In this document: piece by piece, positions 22,602 to 33,114 of the stretch
Layout of the letters: each line of letters begins with the position of its first letter
How positions within the stretch are numbered: position 1 is the first letter of the stretch
Assembly (NCBI GenBank): GCA_025201345.1
Contig: JAIXMG010000001.1
Span: 1,488,001-1,552,000, forward strand
DNA length: 64,000 bases
Source: Thamnidium elegans
Lineage: Eukaryota; Mucoromycota; Mucoromycetes; Mucorales; Mucoraceae
Direction of reading: 5' to 3'
Position numbers and translations under genes: made by a program
Notes under the pieces: generated by a model
The model's database searches: none
What the model was told of the DNA's origin: nothing
What the model saw: only the letters and a program-made list of their open reading frames with translations

Positions 22602-23802
22602 TTATAACTTGGCTTCATTACTATCTTCTTTATAGATAGTAGCATAACCATTCGTAATTACAAGAACATTTCTTTCTTTAACACGAGCTTGGAAAATAAT
22701 GCCATCACATTTAGGATCATTGCTAGAGGCTTTCCACATCAATACTTCAACTGTTTCTCCGGGGAATACAGGTTGAGCAAATCTGGCATTAATAGACTTG
22801 AATCGAACACGTTCGTTGTTACCGAAATGCTTTAAAACGGCGTGTCCGCATTTACCGTAGGTACAAAGACCGTGTAAAATAGGCTTATGGAAACCTACAG
22901 TGGGAGCCAAATTTATATCAGCATGTAAAGGGTTATAGTCACTAAATAAATAAAATTGTTAGTGCGGTCTAGATTTAATTACTCCGTAGTACATACCCTG
23001 ATAAACGGAACAAAAGTGCTTGATTTTCCTGAGTATGAAACACGTCAATAGCATCAGGTTCACGTCCAGCGGGTGGAACATAAGCAACAGCCTTTGGACC
23101 TTTAGGACCCTATTATTCTATAAAGGTAAATATATATCTTTTTTTTTACATTTATAATATAATTACATTCCAACCACCATAGCCGCGAACAAACATTTTA
23201 GTGTCTAAACGACTATAATGAACATTATCATGTTCACCATAAATATCTACAGCAGAATGAACGACCATACCGGAGCCTTTATCATAAACACCGACACAGG
23301 TCTTGATCAATTTAAAAGCACCACCTTCCTCAGGGAAAGGATTGATGACTTCATATCCTTGTTCACCATGAACGATTTTATTGAAATCATACTCAGGCAT
23401 ACCGGGTATAGGACCACCAGATGTCCATCTTTCCATAAATACGTTCACATCCCAATGATCACTTTTGACAAGTAAACTGATAGGATATGTAGGTAATGGT
23501 CCAAAATCGACATCTATTTTAATAAGTTTAGTTTTTGTTTGTTTGCTTTTTTTTTGTATAATTTACCTAATTCATATAACCATTGAAGTTCAGTTTCAGG
23601 AACACCGACGGCTAAAGCATACATCAAGTAATCACGTCTTGTACAACGAATCTATTTTTTTTTTTTTTTTTTTTTTTTACGCGTATTAATTTCTAGTTTG
23701 TTTAGCATTTTTTTTTTTTTCCATACAGAAACAACTTACAACTTCTGCAGGAAAAACATGGCCAGCAGCCTTTGATACGTCAACAGAATATCCTTCAGGC
23801 AT
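22602..23802 (-). CDS. Peroxisomal 2-enoyl-CoA hydratase 2 (MaoC-like, hot-dog fold)
   Basis: Five exons (23802-23740, 23651-23567, 23513-23167, 23109-22997, 22941-22602) encode 315 residues. The double hot-dog arrangement is as in the hydratase 2 part of fungal and animal multifunctional enzyme 2. The N-terminal half has YALAVGVPETELQWLYE. The C-terminal half has the hydratase 2 motif SGDYNPLHAD, with the catalytic Asp and His, then HGLCTYGKCGHAVL and PVFPGETVEV. It should hydrate trans-2-enoyl-CoA to (3R)-hydroxyacyl-CoA in beta-oxidation. The protein ends in AKL, a type-1 peroxisomal targeting signal variant. Unlike multifunctional enzyme 2 it has no dehydrogenase domain, so this is a stand-alone hydratase. 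Confidence 0.92.
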
Positions 23803-24034
23803 GATTTTTATATATAAAAAAAAAAGAAAAGAAAGGGTGGGTAAAAAAAAAAAGAAAAATTATAATAATAAAAAAAAAAAAGTAGTATTTAAAATAAAAT
23901 AATAAACCAGCCAAATGCGATTGAATTGAGATTACCAAACTAAACACACATGATTTTCCCCCCCTGCTCTTTTATATTTCCCACACAAATCTATTATAAT
24001 TAATGCGGATTAAACAATATATATAATATGTATA

Positions 24035-24061
24035 GTAAAAAAAAAAAAAAAAAAAAAAAAA
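24035..24061. repeat. poly-A tract
   Basis: About 26 consecutive A just beyond the USP gene's 3' end, followed by a G-rich strip. Confidence 0.7.
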
Positions 24062-24094
24062 GGGAGGGGGGAGAGGTAAAATATGTATAAATGA

Positions 24095-26144
24095 TTAATA
24101 AATGGCTACAGGTGTCTGAGCCCAAGAGTTTTTGGTGCTATCTCGACGTCTTTTTGGTTGTGTCAGTGGATAAGCCGAAGAACAAGAAGATAATTGTAAA
24201 GGTAATAATAATGGAGAAGAAGGAGGAGCATTTGGTATACTATGAGAAATACAATCTTCGTCTTCTTCTGACTCCTCTGACTCTTCTACTACTTGTTGCT
24301 GTATCATTTGATGGTTTACGTGCATCGTAGATATATTTTGTGTTGTTGGGGTCACGTTATCCGAAATATCATCATCAATCAATTCGTATAATAGCATATA
24401 TGGATTAGCCGATAATACTTCATCTACAGTACACGTATCCACTCTTTCATCCGAAATCTTGAACCAGTCTGAATCATGATGTGTTAGCGAAATTACGTCG
24501 TCGGTACATGCATCGCAATTACATTTTTCTGCAACCAAACGTCTCTTGTAAGCAATAAAATGACCAAAGTTATGACTTCCAAAATGAACGATGGTACTCA
24601 TTAACCTGTACCTTACACTACTACTACTACTATTACTACTACTACTGGTTGTATTATCTATTGAAATAGGTGATAGAGGTTGCGTATTTAAAGTACCGGT
24701 TGTACAGTAAGGAGCTAAATCCAATAATTGTGGAAACTGTATCTGACAAGTGTTTTTATAAATTTCACCAGTTGGTAAATAACTAGACCGAGCAATATGC
24801 AAACAAAGAACTTTTGGAGGTTTAGCAAACATGGCTTGTTTACTTGATGCACGACAGACTTTAGATAAAAACCCCTTTAATCTACTGTCATCGTGACTTT
24901 CCTCTGCTATTCTGCCCACATCAAGTCTGTGCTCAACATCCTGTTTAATCTTTTCAAGGCAATGTAATTTTTCGATTTTTTGCGAGGATTGTAATAAACT
25001 GATTTCATCTGTTAATTTTTCCACTGTATCTATCAGTGAACATTTTCTGCAGGTAACATCGTTCAAGTATTCCATGGTTGTTAACTGCTTTAAACAATCA
25101 TCCAACGTTGTTGCATCCTAAATAATAATAACGAATAAACAATAATGAAATTATTTTAACTAGTAGGATTAACTTACTGCATTAGGGAGAGTTAATTGCA
25201 CGTTGTTAAAGGAAAAGTGGCGAATAGCTTCCTAATACAAAAAAAATAAAAAATTAGCAAGCATACCTATATACATATATTTTCATTCCTACTCACTGTA
25301 TATCCACATTGAATACATGATAATCTATTTGCTAATAATCCAGTAAAGGGACTTTCAACAGTTCGTTTCTTTACAGCAGTAGAAAATAGCAAGTCTCGAA
25401 AACCTTGCTTCTTTTTAGTCATCTGATTCTCATTATCTAGTTCACCAGATATTAACTGAAATAACTCTTGTGCATCTTGTTGCTCTCTGTTGATAACACG
25501 ACGATTCGACGACATGGCAGAAACAAGTTCTGTAGGTCGAAATGAGTGATTGGATGGTACTGTTAATAACTTTAGTGTCTTTAATAATGATCTTGTCACT
25601 GGTAATTCCATTGATGTAGGTAACTTATCAACACTATTTAAATATTCTTGAAGTTTCGGCAAAGAAGATAACGACTATTTTTAAGAAGAAAAAAAAATAA
25701 ATAAACATTGATCAATAGCGAGTTCTTTAGGTTTACCTGTAAAACCGAGTTTAAAAAACAAGAGTTGCCGGTATTGACTAAACCTGATACTAGTAATGGT
25801 CGATGATATGATGATGATTTATCATGATTGTTAGACAATAGACATACGCAAGTATCCAGTTTTGTATTCGCCTCACAAGTTACGACATTAGCGGACGATG
25901 GTGATGCAGCACCACCTAGAAGTGCTGTATTGTTGTTTTTATTGGTATAGTAAAGGTTGATAAAACGATGCATGCCTAATCTTGCTTTACAAGCTTGTGA
26001 TGCTTTTAAAAAGGTAGTTGAATTGCTAGCTAAAGTATGGTACAATGGTATGATTACAAGTATTAAACCGAGTATAAATAATAGCCACTGAATAATACTA
26101 GATATATTTAACAACACAAATTGTAATGTATAAAGTAACGTCAT
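24095..26144 (-). CDS. Membrane-anchored ubiquitin-specific protease (USP30/Ubp16-like)
   Basis: Four exons (26144-25737, 25674-25297, 25231-25178, 25117-24095) give 620 residues. One or two hydrophobic helices at residues 3-36 (IIQWLLFILGLILVIIPLY) suggest an N-terminal membrane anchor, as in mitochondrial USP30/Ubp16. The USP fold follows: Cys box GLVNTGNSCFLNSVLQ (nucleophile about Cys129), REQQDAQELFQLI, a zinc-binding pair CIQC and CRKC, and the His box HFGSHNFGHFIAYKRR with SDWFKISDERV. The enzyme would cleave ubiquitin from substrates at an outer membrane; the organelle is inferred only from architecture. The C-terminal ~100 residues are acidic and Ser-rich and end in a basic segment KRRRDS. 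Confidence 0.9.
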
Positions 26145-26453
26145 TAAAAAGAAAAAAAAAAAAGAAGAGTATAGTTTAAAAGGAAGAAAAAATGGTTTTT
26201 TTTTTTTTTTTTAGTTGGGCAAAAAAGAAAAAAGGATCAACCAATAATATCTCTTCCACTTTTCTCAAGTTTGGGTGTGTTTTTTCAGCCAATCATTTTC
26301 AATTTTCTTCTTTTTTTATATTTTTGACAGGCAGTCACAAATAATTTTTTTTTTTTAAAAAAAATGAGGCATTTATTTCAGTATTAAAAAGAAACACAAA
26401 TAAAATATATAATTGCAACAGTAAAAATAAAATAAAAAAAACCTAATAAATGC

Positions 26454-26500
<47 letters not shown>
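26454..26500. repeat. GAT trinucleotide microsatellite
   Basis: About 15 GAT units followed by GTTGGTGGTGGTGG. Non-coding here. Confidence 0.8.
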
Positions 26501-27171
26501 TTGGTGGTGGTGGTCATGAGGCTTAATATGGACTTAAGACAGAAGAAGATAAAAAGTAAGTTCAAGGAGAGAGTATAGGCTTAAACCTTTTTAAAAGTGC
26601 GACATTTTTTTATTTCAAGTTTTTTTGTTGTCACTCCGTTTAAAAAAAAGATAAAAAAAATTTCTTTTTGGGTGATGTATAAATAATAATAAAGAGGGGG
26701 AGATCAAAGTTAAAAAATGTGGAAATCTCCCTTGATTTTAGGTATTTATTTCCCCTTTTTTTTTTCTTTTTTTCTCTTTCTTTTTTTCTCTTTCTTAAAT
26801 ACCTTTTTTCCACTTTTTTTTTTATTAGTTAATTTAACCTATTATTATTATTATTTCTTTTTTTTTATATAAATATATAAAACAAGGCCTTTTTTTTTAT
26901 ATATAATTCCCCCCCCCTTTTTTTTTACACTGTGTTGGTTATAACCAAACTCATCCTTATACCCTACTTCCCTCAATATTGGTATGATTTCTTTGCGTCT
27001 CCAAAAGTGTAATTATAATTATCGGAGTAGTTTTTGATACTTTGTTTGTATCCTTATTTCAAAATAGTTTTTATAGCTATTATCAATTCACTTGTATAAA
27101 AAAAATCCTTAAAAAAAAACACATCTTTGTCCTTCCCCCCTCTTTTTTTTTTATTATTATTTATTAACCCT

Positions 27172-27215
27172 CACACACACACACACACACACACACTCAC
27201 GTACACACACACACA

Positions 27216-27255
<40 letters not shown>
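27172..27255. repeat. CA microsatellite in the 5' flank of the copper-fist gene
   Basis: About 40 CA dinucleotides with short CGT interruptions, ending about 40 bp upstream of the ATG at 27295; probably in the 5' untranslated region or core promoter. Confidence 0.8.
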
Positions 27256-27259
<4 letters not shown>

Positions 27260-27294
27260 TTATTCTATTTTTTTTTAAAAAAAACAACAAGAAA

Positions 27295-29073
27295 ATGTAT
27301 ATCAACGGTTTAAAATATGCTTGTTCTACATGCATCAAGGTTAGTTTTAAAAGTCAAAAAAAAAATTTTTTTAATGTGTATGCACTACTAAATATATACA
27401 TATATAATAGGGTCATCGTTCTTCTCACTGTAGTCACGTTGATCGTCCTTTATTTGAAATTCGTAAAAAAGGTCGTCCTGTCACTCAATGTACGTTTTGT
27501 AGAGATCTTCGAAAGACAAAACAAGTACATATTAAATGTGCATGTAGTGATAAAAAAGGTAACGTTTATATACATATATTCTACACTCAAAAAATTAAAA
27601 AAAAAAATTATAGTTAATGCTGCTGCAGAAAAACCAATTTTAATTTATCGTAATAGTGAAGATAAATGCAAAGATAATAATAATATGACTGTTGGTGTTA
27701 ATAAACATGGACAACAATGTACATGTCCTAATACTACTACTACTACAACTACTACTACAACTACTACAACTAATACTACTTCTATTCAATCACCAAAAAC
27801 TACTTATCTTCAAAAATCCAATGTTACTCAAGAGTCTCCTACTCAGATGAATGTTACACAAGACTCCTCATCTTTATTAGCGCCACTTTGTCCTACTGCA
27901 CCTTCACTTGTAAAAGAAGAACAGTTGTCCTACTCTTGGGCGTTGATCACTTCTCCTTCAGCCAATCAAATTGATTTGCCTTTAGAGACTTGTTCAACAA
28001 ATACAAACTTATTTACTGATATGATGATGGATGATAATGATGATGATGATGATCAAGATACCACCAATAATAATCTTCAACACCTTGGTTTTATATTTCA
28101 TAAACCAACTTCCACTCAAAGGTTTTTAGATGGTCAACCTCGTATTAGAAGACGTCGTTCAACAAATCAAAAACGTACTATCGCTGCAAATTCAACTAGT
28201 GTTACTCCTACAAATTATAGTAATAGTACTAGATTACCTGTAAATGCTCTTGTGGATTCAGTTTTAACTATTGATACTTTAAATGATTATAGTTTATCAA
28301 CTCCACCTTCTTCTGCTGTTTCACCTCATCGTATTTCTTCTTCTTCTTCAACTGCTGCTTCTTCTTCTGCACCCACTACTGCTGCTGCAATATCTAATGA
28401 TCCCATGGATATTCAATTTGATTATCTTACTGAACAATTAGAGATTCTTTCTTCCAGTAACCATGGTTTTATTGGTGATTTGGCTAATGCAGATGAATTA
28501 ACAGCTATTTTAAATAACGTTCTTCAAAAAGAAGATGATGACGATGTTTCACTACCTTCTGTATCATCCTCATCTTATTCAAGTCATGTAACTGCCGCAA
28601 CTTGTTCTTCCACTATACCTAATACGAAAAAGATGAGTACTCCTGTGTTGCCCACGCTCAATTCTCCTTCTTCTCATTGTGGTAGTTTTGTTCCTCGTTC
28701 CAAGTGTTGTAAACCCATGGGTGCATTAGGTGGTGAATCTGTGGTGATTACCATCACTCCTTTAACGAATACTTCAAATGATACAAGTAATAACAATAAT
28801 TCCATGCTGATGATGTTGGAAGATGATCAAACTCAGCAAAAGACTACTACTCGTATCGTTACCTGTTATTGTGGAAATCAATGTACGTGTCCTGGTTGCC
28901 TGGTGCATCCCGGTAATTTCTTTTTAGGGACTGATCCTTATTCTGGTCTCATGATGAACCCTTCTTCTTCTGCTTCTTCTTCTTGTTATGGTTCTGATGA
29001 GGAAGATTTGTCTTCAATTTATAGCAAAAGTAACAACAACAACAACAACAACAACAATTTCATTTCTTTCTAA
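27295..29073 (+). CDS. Copper-fist transcription factor (Ace1/Mac1/Cuf1 family)
   Basis: Three exons (27295-27339, 27411-27558, 27614-29073) encode 550 residues. The N-terminal copper-fist DNA-binding domain is exact: MYINGLKYACSTCIKGHRSS with zinc ligands Cys10, Cys13, Cys22 and His24, then the minor-groove RGRP-like KKGRPVTQC and CSDKK. The middle is low complexity (Thr, Ser, Asn, an Asp run). Near the C terminus is a Cys-rich motif CYCGNQCTCPGCLVHP, like the copper-sensing REP motifs of Mac1/Cuf1. This composition suggests a copper-sensing nuclear regulator. Whether it activates uptake genes (Mac1/Cuf1 type) or detoxification genes (Ace1 type) cannot be settled; the single C-terminal Cys-X-Cys motif favours the former. 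The start was chosen because the family's domain begins at Met1. Confidence 0.93.
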   Translation: MYINGLKYACSTCIKVSFKSQKKNFFNVYALLNIYIYNRVIVLLTVVTLIVLYLKFVKKVVLSLNVRFVEIFERQNKYILNVHVVIKKVTFIYIYSTLKKLKKKIIVNAAAEKPILIYRNSEDKCKDNNNMTVGVNKHGQQCTCPNTTTTTTTTTTTTTNTTSIQSPKTTYLQKSNVTQESPTQMNVTQDSSSLLAPLCPTAPSLVKEEQLSYSWALITSPSANQIDLPLETCSTNTNLFTDMMMDDNDDDDDQDTTNNNLQHLGFIFHKPTSTQRFLDGQPRIRRRRSTNQKRTIAANSTSVTPTNYSNSTRLPVNALVDSVLTIDTLNDYSLSTPPSSAVSPHRISSSSSTAASSSAPTTAAAISNDPMDIQFDYLTEQLEILSSSNHGFIGDLANADELTAILNNVLQKEDDDDVSLPSVSSSSYSSHVTAATCSSTIPNTKKMSTPVLPTLNSPSSHCGSFVPRSKCCKPMGALGGESVVITITPLTNTSNDTSNNNNSMLMMLEDDQTQQKTTTRIVTCYCGNQCTCPGCLVHPGNFFLGTDPYSGLMMNPSSSASSSCYGSDEEDLSSIYSKSNNNNNNNNNFISF

Positions 29074-29269
29074 TAACCTTATTATTATTGTAAATACATG
29101 CCTTTTTCTTTTTTTCTTTTTTTTTGTTTTTTTGTTTTTTTATTATTTTTATTTCTTTTTTTTTTTTTTTTTTTTCATTAAATCAATATTACTATTATGC
29201 GTACATTATTTTTTTGTTATTACATGACACATTTTTTATAAACAAATATGCCCATGTTTAACATTATAG

Positions 29270-29273
<4 letters not shown>

Positions 29274-29315
<42 letters not shown>
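29274..29315. repeat. 42-nt poly-T tract
   Basis: The longest uninterrupted homopolymer in the window, downstream of the copper-fist gene. Together with the T-rich stretch at 29105-29176 it is probably the transcription end region. Confidence 0.8.
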
Positions 29316-29316
<1 letters not shown>

Positions 29317-29403
29317 GAGTGGGGGATTTAATGCGCCACGATCAATTGCCAAATGCAAACTAACCTTTTTTTTAAAAAAAGAAAAAAAAAACAACAGACA
29401 GTA

Positions 29404-29815
29404 TCTGATCAAATGATGATTGAGGAAACATGAGAGGCATTTTTGCTTTTTGATAAAAATAACAGTGGGGATAATTGACGCCTCAGAACTTAGTTTCCAT
29501 CATGAGATCGTTAGATACGAATCCCACGGAGACTGACTTACAGAATATGGCAGACCAATACGAAAGCAGTCTTTACTATCAAAAAAAAAAAAAAAAAAAA
29601 AAAAAAGACGCGTTATCCATATATTACGTTTAATATTCAGAAATTGAAGAAAAAATCATTTCGTAGGTTTGACGAGGATCAGCGGGTATTTGCTTTAAAA
29701 AAGGTAACTCATTTCAAGGCCGTGAGGAATTTTACGGAGGCAGAAATAGGTGTGATATGTTACGCGACGGTAGATGTAGATGGCGACGGTTCAAAAAATA
29801 AACTATAACATGAAA
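29404..29815 (+). pseudogene. Decayed calmodulin-like EF-hand gene
   Basis: Reading the three forward frames together gives calmodulin landmarks in the right order. They are EAFLLFDKNNSG (first EF loop, with an in-frame TGA before it), IDASEL in another frame, MRSLDTNPTETDLQNM (compare MRSLGQNPTEAELQDM in calmodulin), then after a poly-A run and a likely intron RFDEDQ, FTEAEI, VDVDGDG and finally INY in yet another frame. At least two stops and three frame changes rule out a working product. The second EF-hand is mostly gone. It is not an extended ORF, so gene callers would miss it. Confidence rests on the linker and last-loop matches. Confidence 0.65.
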
Positions 29816-31250
29816 AGAGGTTTGTAAATAACTCATTATTTGTGTTACAGTCGCAACACTAAAAACTTTTTCTTCATTGCAGGCATAAAATAGTCATAAG
29901 GGTAATACATACTACTAGTACGGAATGTTTTTCGAGTTAATATAATATATAATAATAATAATTTATATATATATTCATATATATAAAATGTTATAATAAT
30001 TACAAAAAGAAAATGTATATGCCAGTTAAATTATCATGTAACCATTACTCACCAAAAAAAAAAAAAAAAAAAAAAAATTTTTACTTTGCCAAGACGGTGG
30101 CGGGGTGCTTAAGGACAGACTTTGAAACTTTTTATTATTATTATTATTATAGTACGCGATATATAATACATACATATAAATAAGCAGAAAAAAACGTGTT
30201 AGACTAAAAAAATTAGTTTAATTTTGGGTCTTGTACCTTACAGTATGTGTGCAACATCTTTATATCAAAGGCGTACACGGTCCGTATACCGGAAATTTAC
30301 TTGCCAATTGGACGCGTCAACGTTTTATCACTGACAAGTCTTGAATAAAAACCCGTATTAGGGAAAAAACACGATAAAAAAAAAATTAGCGGGATATATG
30401 GACCGTATTGCCTTATATCCACTGTAACAATTTTTGTTTGAGCAACTTTATTATTACCTAATGTATATATATATATAAAAGAACCTTATTTCTGTTATAG
30501 TTACATAGTACACACTTTAAATCAAAAAGAAATGCCTCTTCTTTCCTTCGATTATTAAATTATTTGGTTTGAACACATGCGATAGGGTCAGCAGATTTAT
30601 AAATAAATAAAAACTTTAATTGGGAGGTGATCAGCGCGTGTATCACACAAAATAAATAAATTACGTATTGTTTATTAGTTAAAACACACTGTGTGATATG
30701 CTCATTCTCTCTCTTTTTTTTTTTTATGTCTGTAGACCTTCTTCTTTGTAAAGCCTAAAATGTTTCATAGATCTCTCTCTGTTTATTTATTATTATTTTT
30801 TGTAGGAGGAGGGGGCAACTTACTAAACAAGAGAATGTGTATCTTACATTGTTACTGAAAAAAAAAGCGCACAATAAAAAAATATCGAGTGCCAGTGTCA
30901 GTTATTTATAGTTTGGTAAAACGATAAAGCCTATCTTCTTCTTTTAAGAAAGAGACGTCGAATTAAATAAACCAAGTTTTTTTTAGTCAAGGTGGTGGAA
31001 CCTGTCCAAAGTAGTTAAAAAACCGACATTGCACTATGGTTTAAATTACCAGCTCAATACTTTGATTCGCTTAAAAAAAAGGTACACTATATTTTTTAAT
31101 CAAGCAATTATTTCAAAAAAGTACCCGTAGTTAGGTACCCCTACCAAAAAAAAAAGGGCATAATCTTCATAAAAACTTTGTTTATTATTACTAAAAATGA
31201 GATTGTTCTTGATAATAATAATGTGAATTTATATATTTTTTGTAGAAAAA
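29816..31250. other. gene-poor stretch downstream of GLE1
   Basis: AT-rich with poly-A (30054-30077) and TA microsatellite-like tracts. I found no coherent coding frame, tRNA or rRNA here. Confidence 0.5.
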
Positions 31251-33114
31251 TCAATAAAAATTTTTCTTTACAATGTTTTGACTCTCAGGAGGGGTTTCCG
31301 ATATAATCTCTGCGACACCCTTCTCAAAATAAGTACTAAGGAAGTTACCCACGCTAATAATAGCACTATTGCTATCGTTAGTACGTTCAGCTAACATAAG
31401 AGGTAATACAGTATCCTGAAGCAATCTAAAGAGCTTTGGCGCTTGATTTGGATAATTATCCAACAAACCTTTACCAGCGATGTTGAGCACACCGCCAACG
31501 AGGAACGGTGAGATCGGGCGTAACGACATATTTAAGAGACGAGCCAAATAAATCCAAACACTTTTGATCGAGAATGGATTTTGAGGGTGACCTGGATCAG
31601 GTATCGTTGAGCATAAAGCAACATAGAACATAATAAACCCTTTGTTTCTTTCTGCGTGTAGTAAAAATGTTTCGCCCACTTTTTCTTGTTTATCAGAATA
31701 AGTGTATCGAAGTCTTTTTTGCATTTCTTTCTTAGAAAGAGTCTACGCATCACAGAAAAAAAAAAAAAAAAAAAAAAGTTAACACACATTTAAAAAAATA
31801 AAAAGTGTACTTACTGGATCATCATCGTGGAATTGAGGAACAATATACGGACAACGTTTGTATAAACGACCTAAAAGATAGTCAGTGAATTCGGGTATAG
31901 AGCTACAGATCATATACGTAAATCTAGCGAAGATGTAGGCACAGTAGGGTTTGTTAGAGACATCTACCTCAACTTGACGCAAAATTTCTTTGGAAAGATA
32001 GTTTAAAGTGACTTCAAACGCATCGTTCGATTCTTGCTTAATATTCATTAATAGAGCATATATTTCCTTATACTATATACTTGTTAGAAAATAATAATAA
32101 TAATAATAATATATATTGTACCTTGGTAAAAATAAACTCATGATTTGATGTTAATTGAGAGATTGTACGTTTAATACCCTTCTTTTTAATGAACCATGCC
32201 TTACTAAAAGCCGCGTCGTCCATTTTTGGTTTAAAAGCAACCTTATAATGTTCAATCTTTGCATAATATTTCTTAAATTCTTCTAGTCCACTTAAAGACG
32301 TCGCATTTGATTCTTTCTAAAGATACCAATTAATATTTTTGTTTTCTTTGCAAGCTAAAAGAATCTTACCATTTTCTTTAACTTTTCATTTTCCTTCTTT
32401 TTGAGTTCTTCCTGTTCTAATTCTTTTTGTTCCTTTTCAGCCTTTGATCTCGCTTCTGCTGTTTCTGTTTCCCTTATCTTCCTATCATATGCAATTGCTT
32501 CCTCAACTGATTTTCTTTGCTTTGCTAATTCTTCTTGAAACTCTTTGTCCAACTTTTTTTCATCTAACCTATAATGAAATCAATCAGTTTTATTATACAT
32601 GTAAGAGAGAAAAAAGGGAATCTTACGTTAAGTTTGATAATTCCGACATGATGGAATCGTACTTCTTTTTATCTTCTTCCTTTTTTTTTCGTAACTTTTC
32701 CAAAAACATTTCTCGTTCTTTCTCAACTTTTAATTGATGCTGTTGTAATTTAATATCGTACTGTTGATCAAAACATTTCTATTTAAGAAAAAAAAAAAAA
32801 AAAAGTGATTAGCATGTTGTTATTTCACGCGTATTATATGCTGCTGTATAAACTTTACTGGATTCTGTAAAATGTATGTACGTTTGTATTCTTCCAGAGG
32901 ATTATAATAGCATCCTAATCTTATCAAATTCTTTTCTTGTTCTTCTGACCTATAATGTTTTGCTCTATATTTTTTCAAGTCAAAAACATTTCTCATTATT
33001 ATTATTTTTTCTTCTTTACCTGTTTGGAGGACGATAGTAATCTTCAGGTTCAGAATCAGAATCTATGTCTGGTACAGTATAAACTTTTGGATTGGTGATC
33101 ACAACAGGAGTCAT
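31251..33114 (-). CDS. GLE1: Nuclear pore mRNA export factor Gle1
   Basis: Seven exons (33114-33020, 32949-32859, 32778-32627, 32568-32370, 32316-32122, 32072-31815, 31742-31251) give 493 residues. The central part (about 70-180) is a long charged coiled coil rich in Lys and Glu. The C-terminal GLE1 domain contains AFSKAWFIKKKGIKRTISQL, SNKPYCAYIFARFTY, LLGRLYKRCPYIVPQF and a closing region with HPQNPFSIKSVWIYLARLLN. Gle1, with inositol hexakisphosphate, activates the DEAD-box helicase Dbp5 at the cytoplasmic face of the nuclear pore to release exported mRNPs. The N-terminal acidic segment VPDIDSDSEPEDYY is typical of fungal members. The exon 6 acceptor could shift by six bases (in frame). 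Confidence 0.92.

Larger units (their letters stand above)
26145..27294. other. divergent intergenic region between USP and copper-fist genes
   Basis: Contains a GAT microsatellite (26454-26500), many poly-T runs and a long CA microsatellite (27172-27255) directly before the copper-fist start codon. TAAATGCTGA at 26447-26456 fits the copper-signalling element consensus used by Cuf1/Mac1-type factors, but a single match could be chance. No gene seen. Confidence 0.45.

Noticed and set aside
26454..26500. GAT repeat as a CRISPR-like or regulatory array
   Set aside because: A perfect trinucleotide microsatellite without spacers; no array structure.
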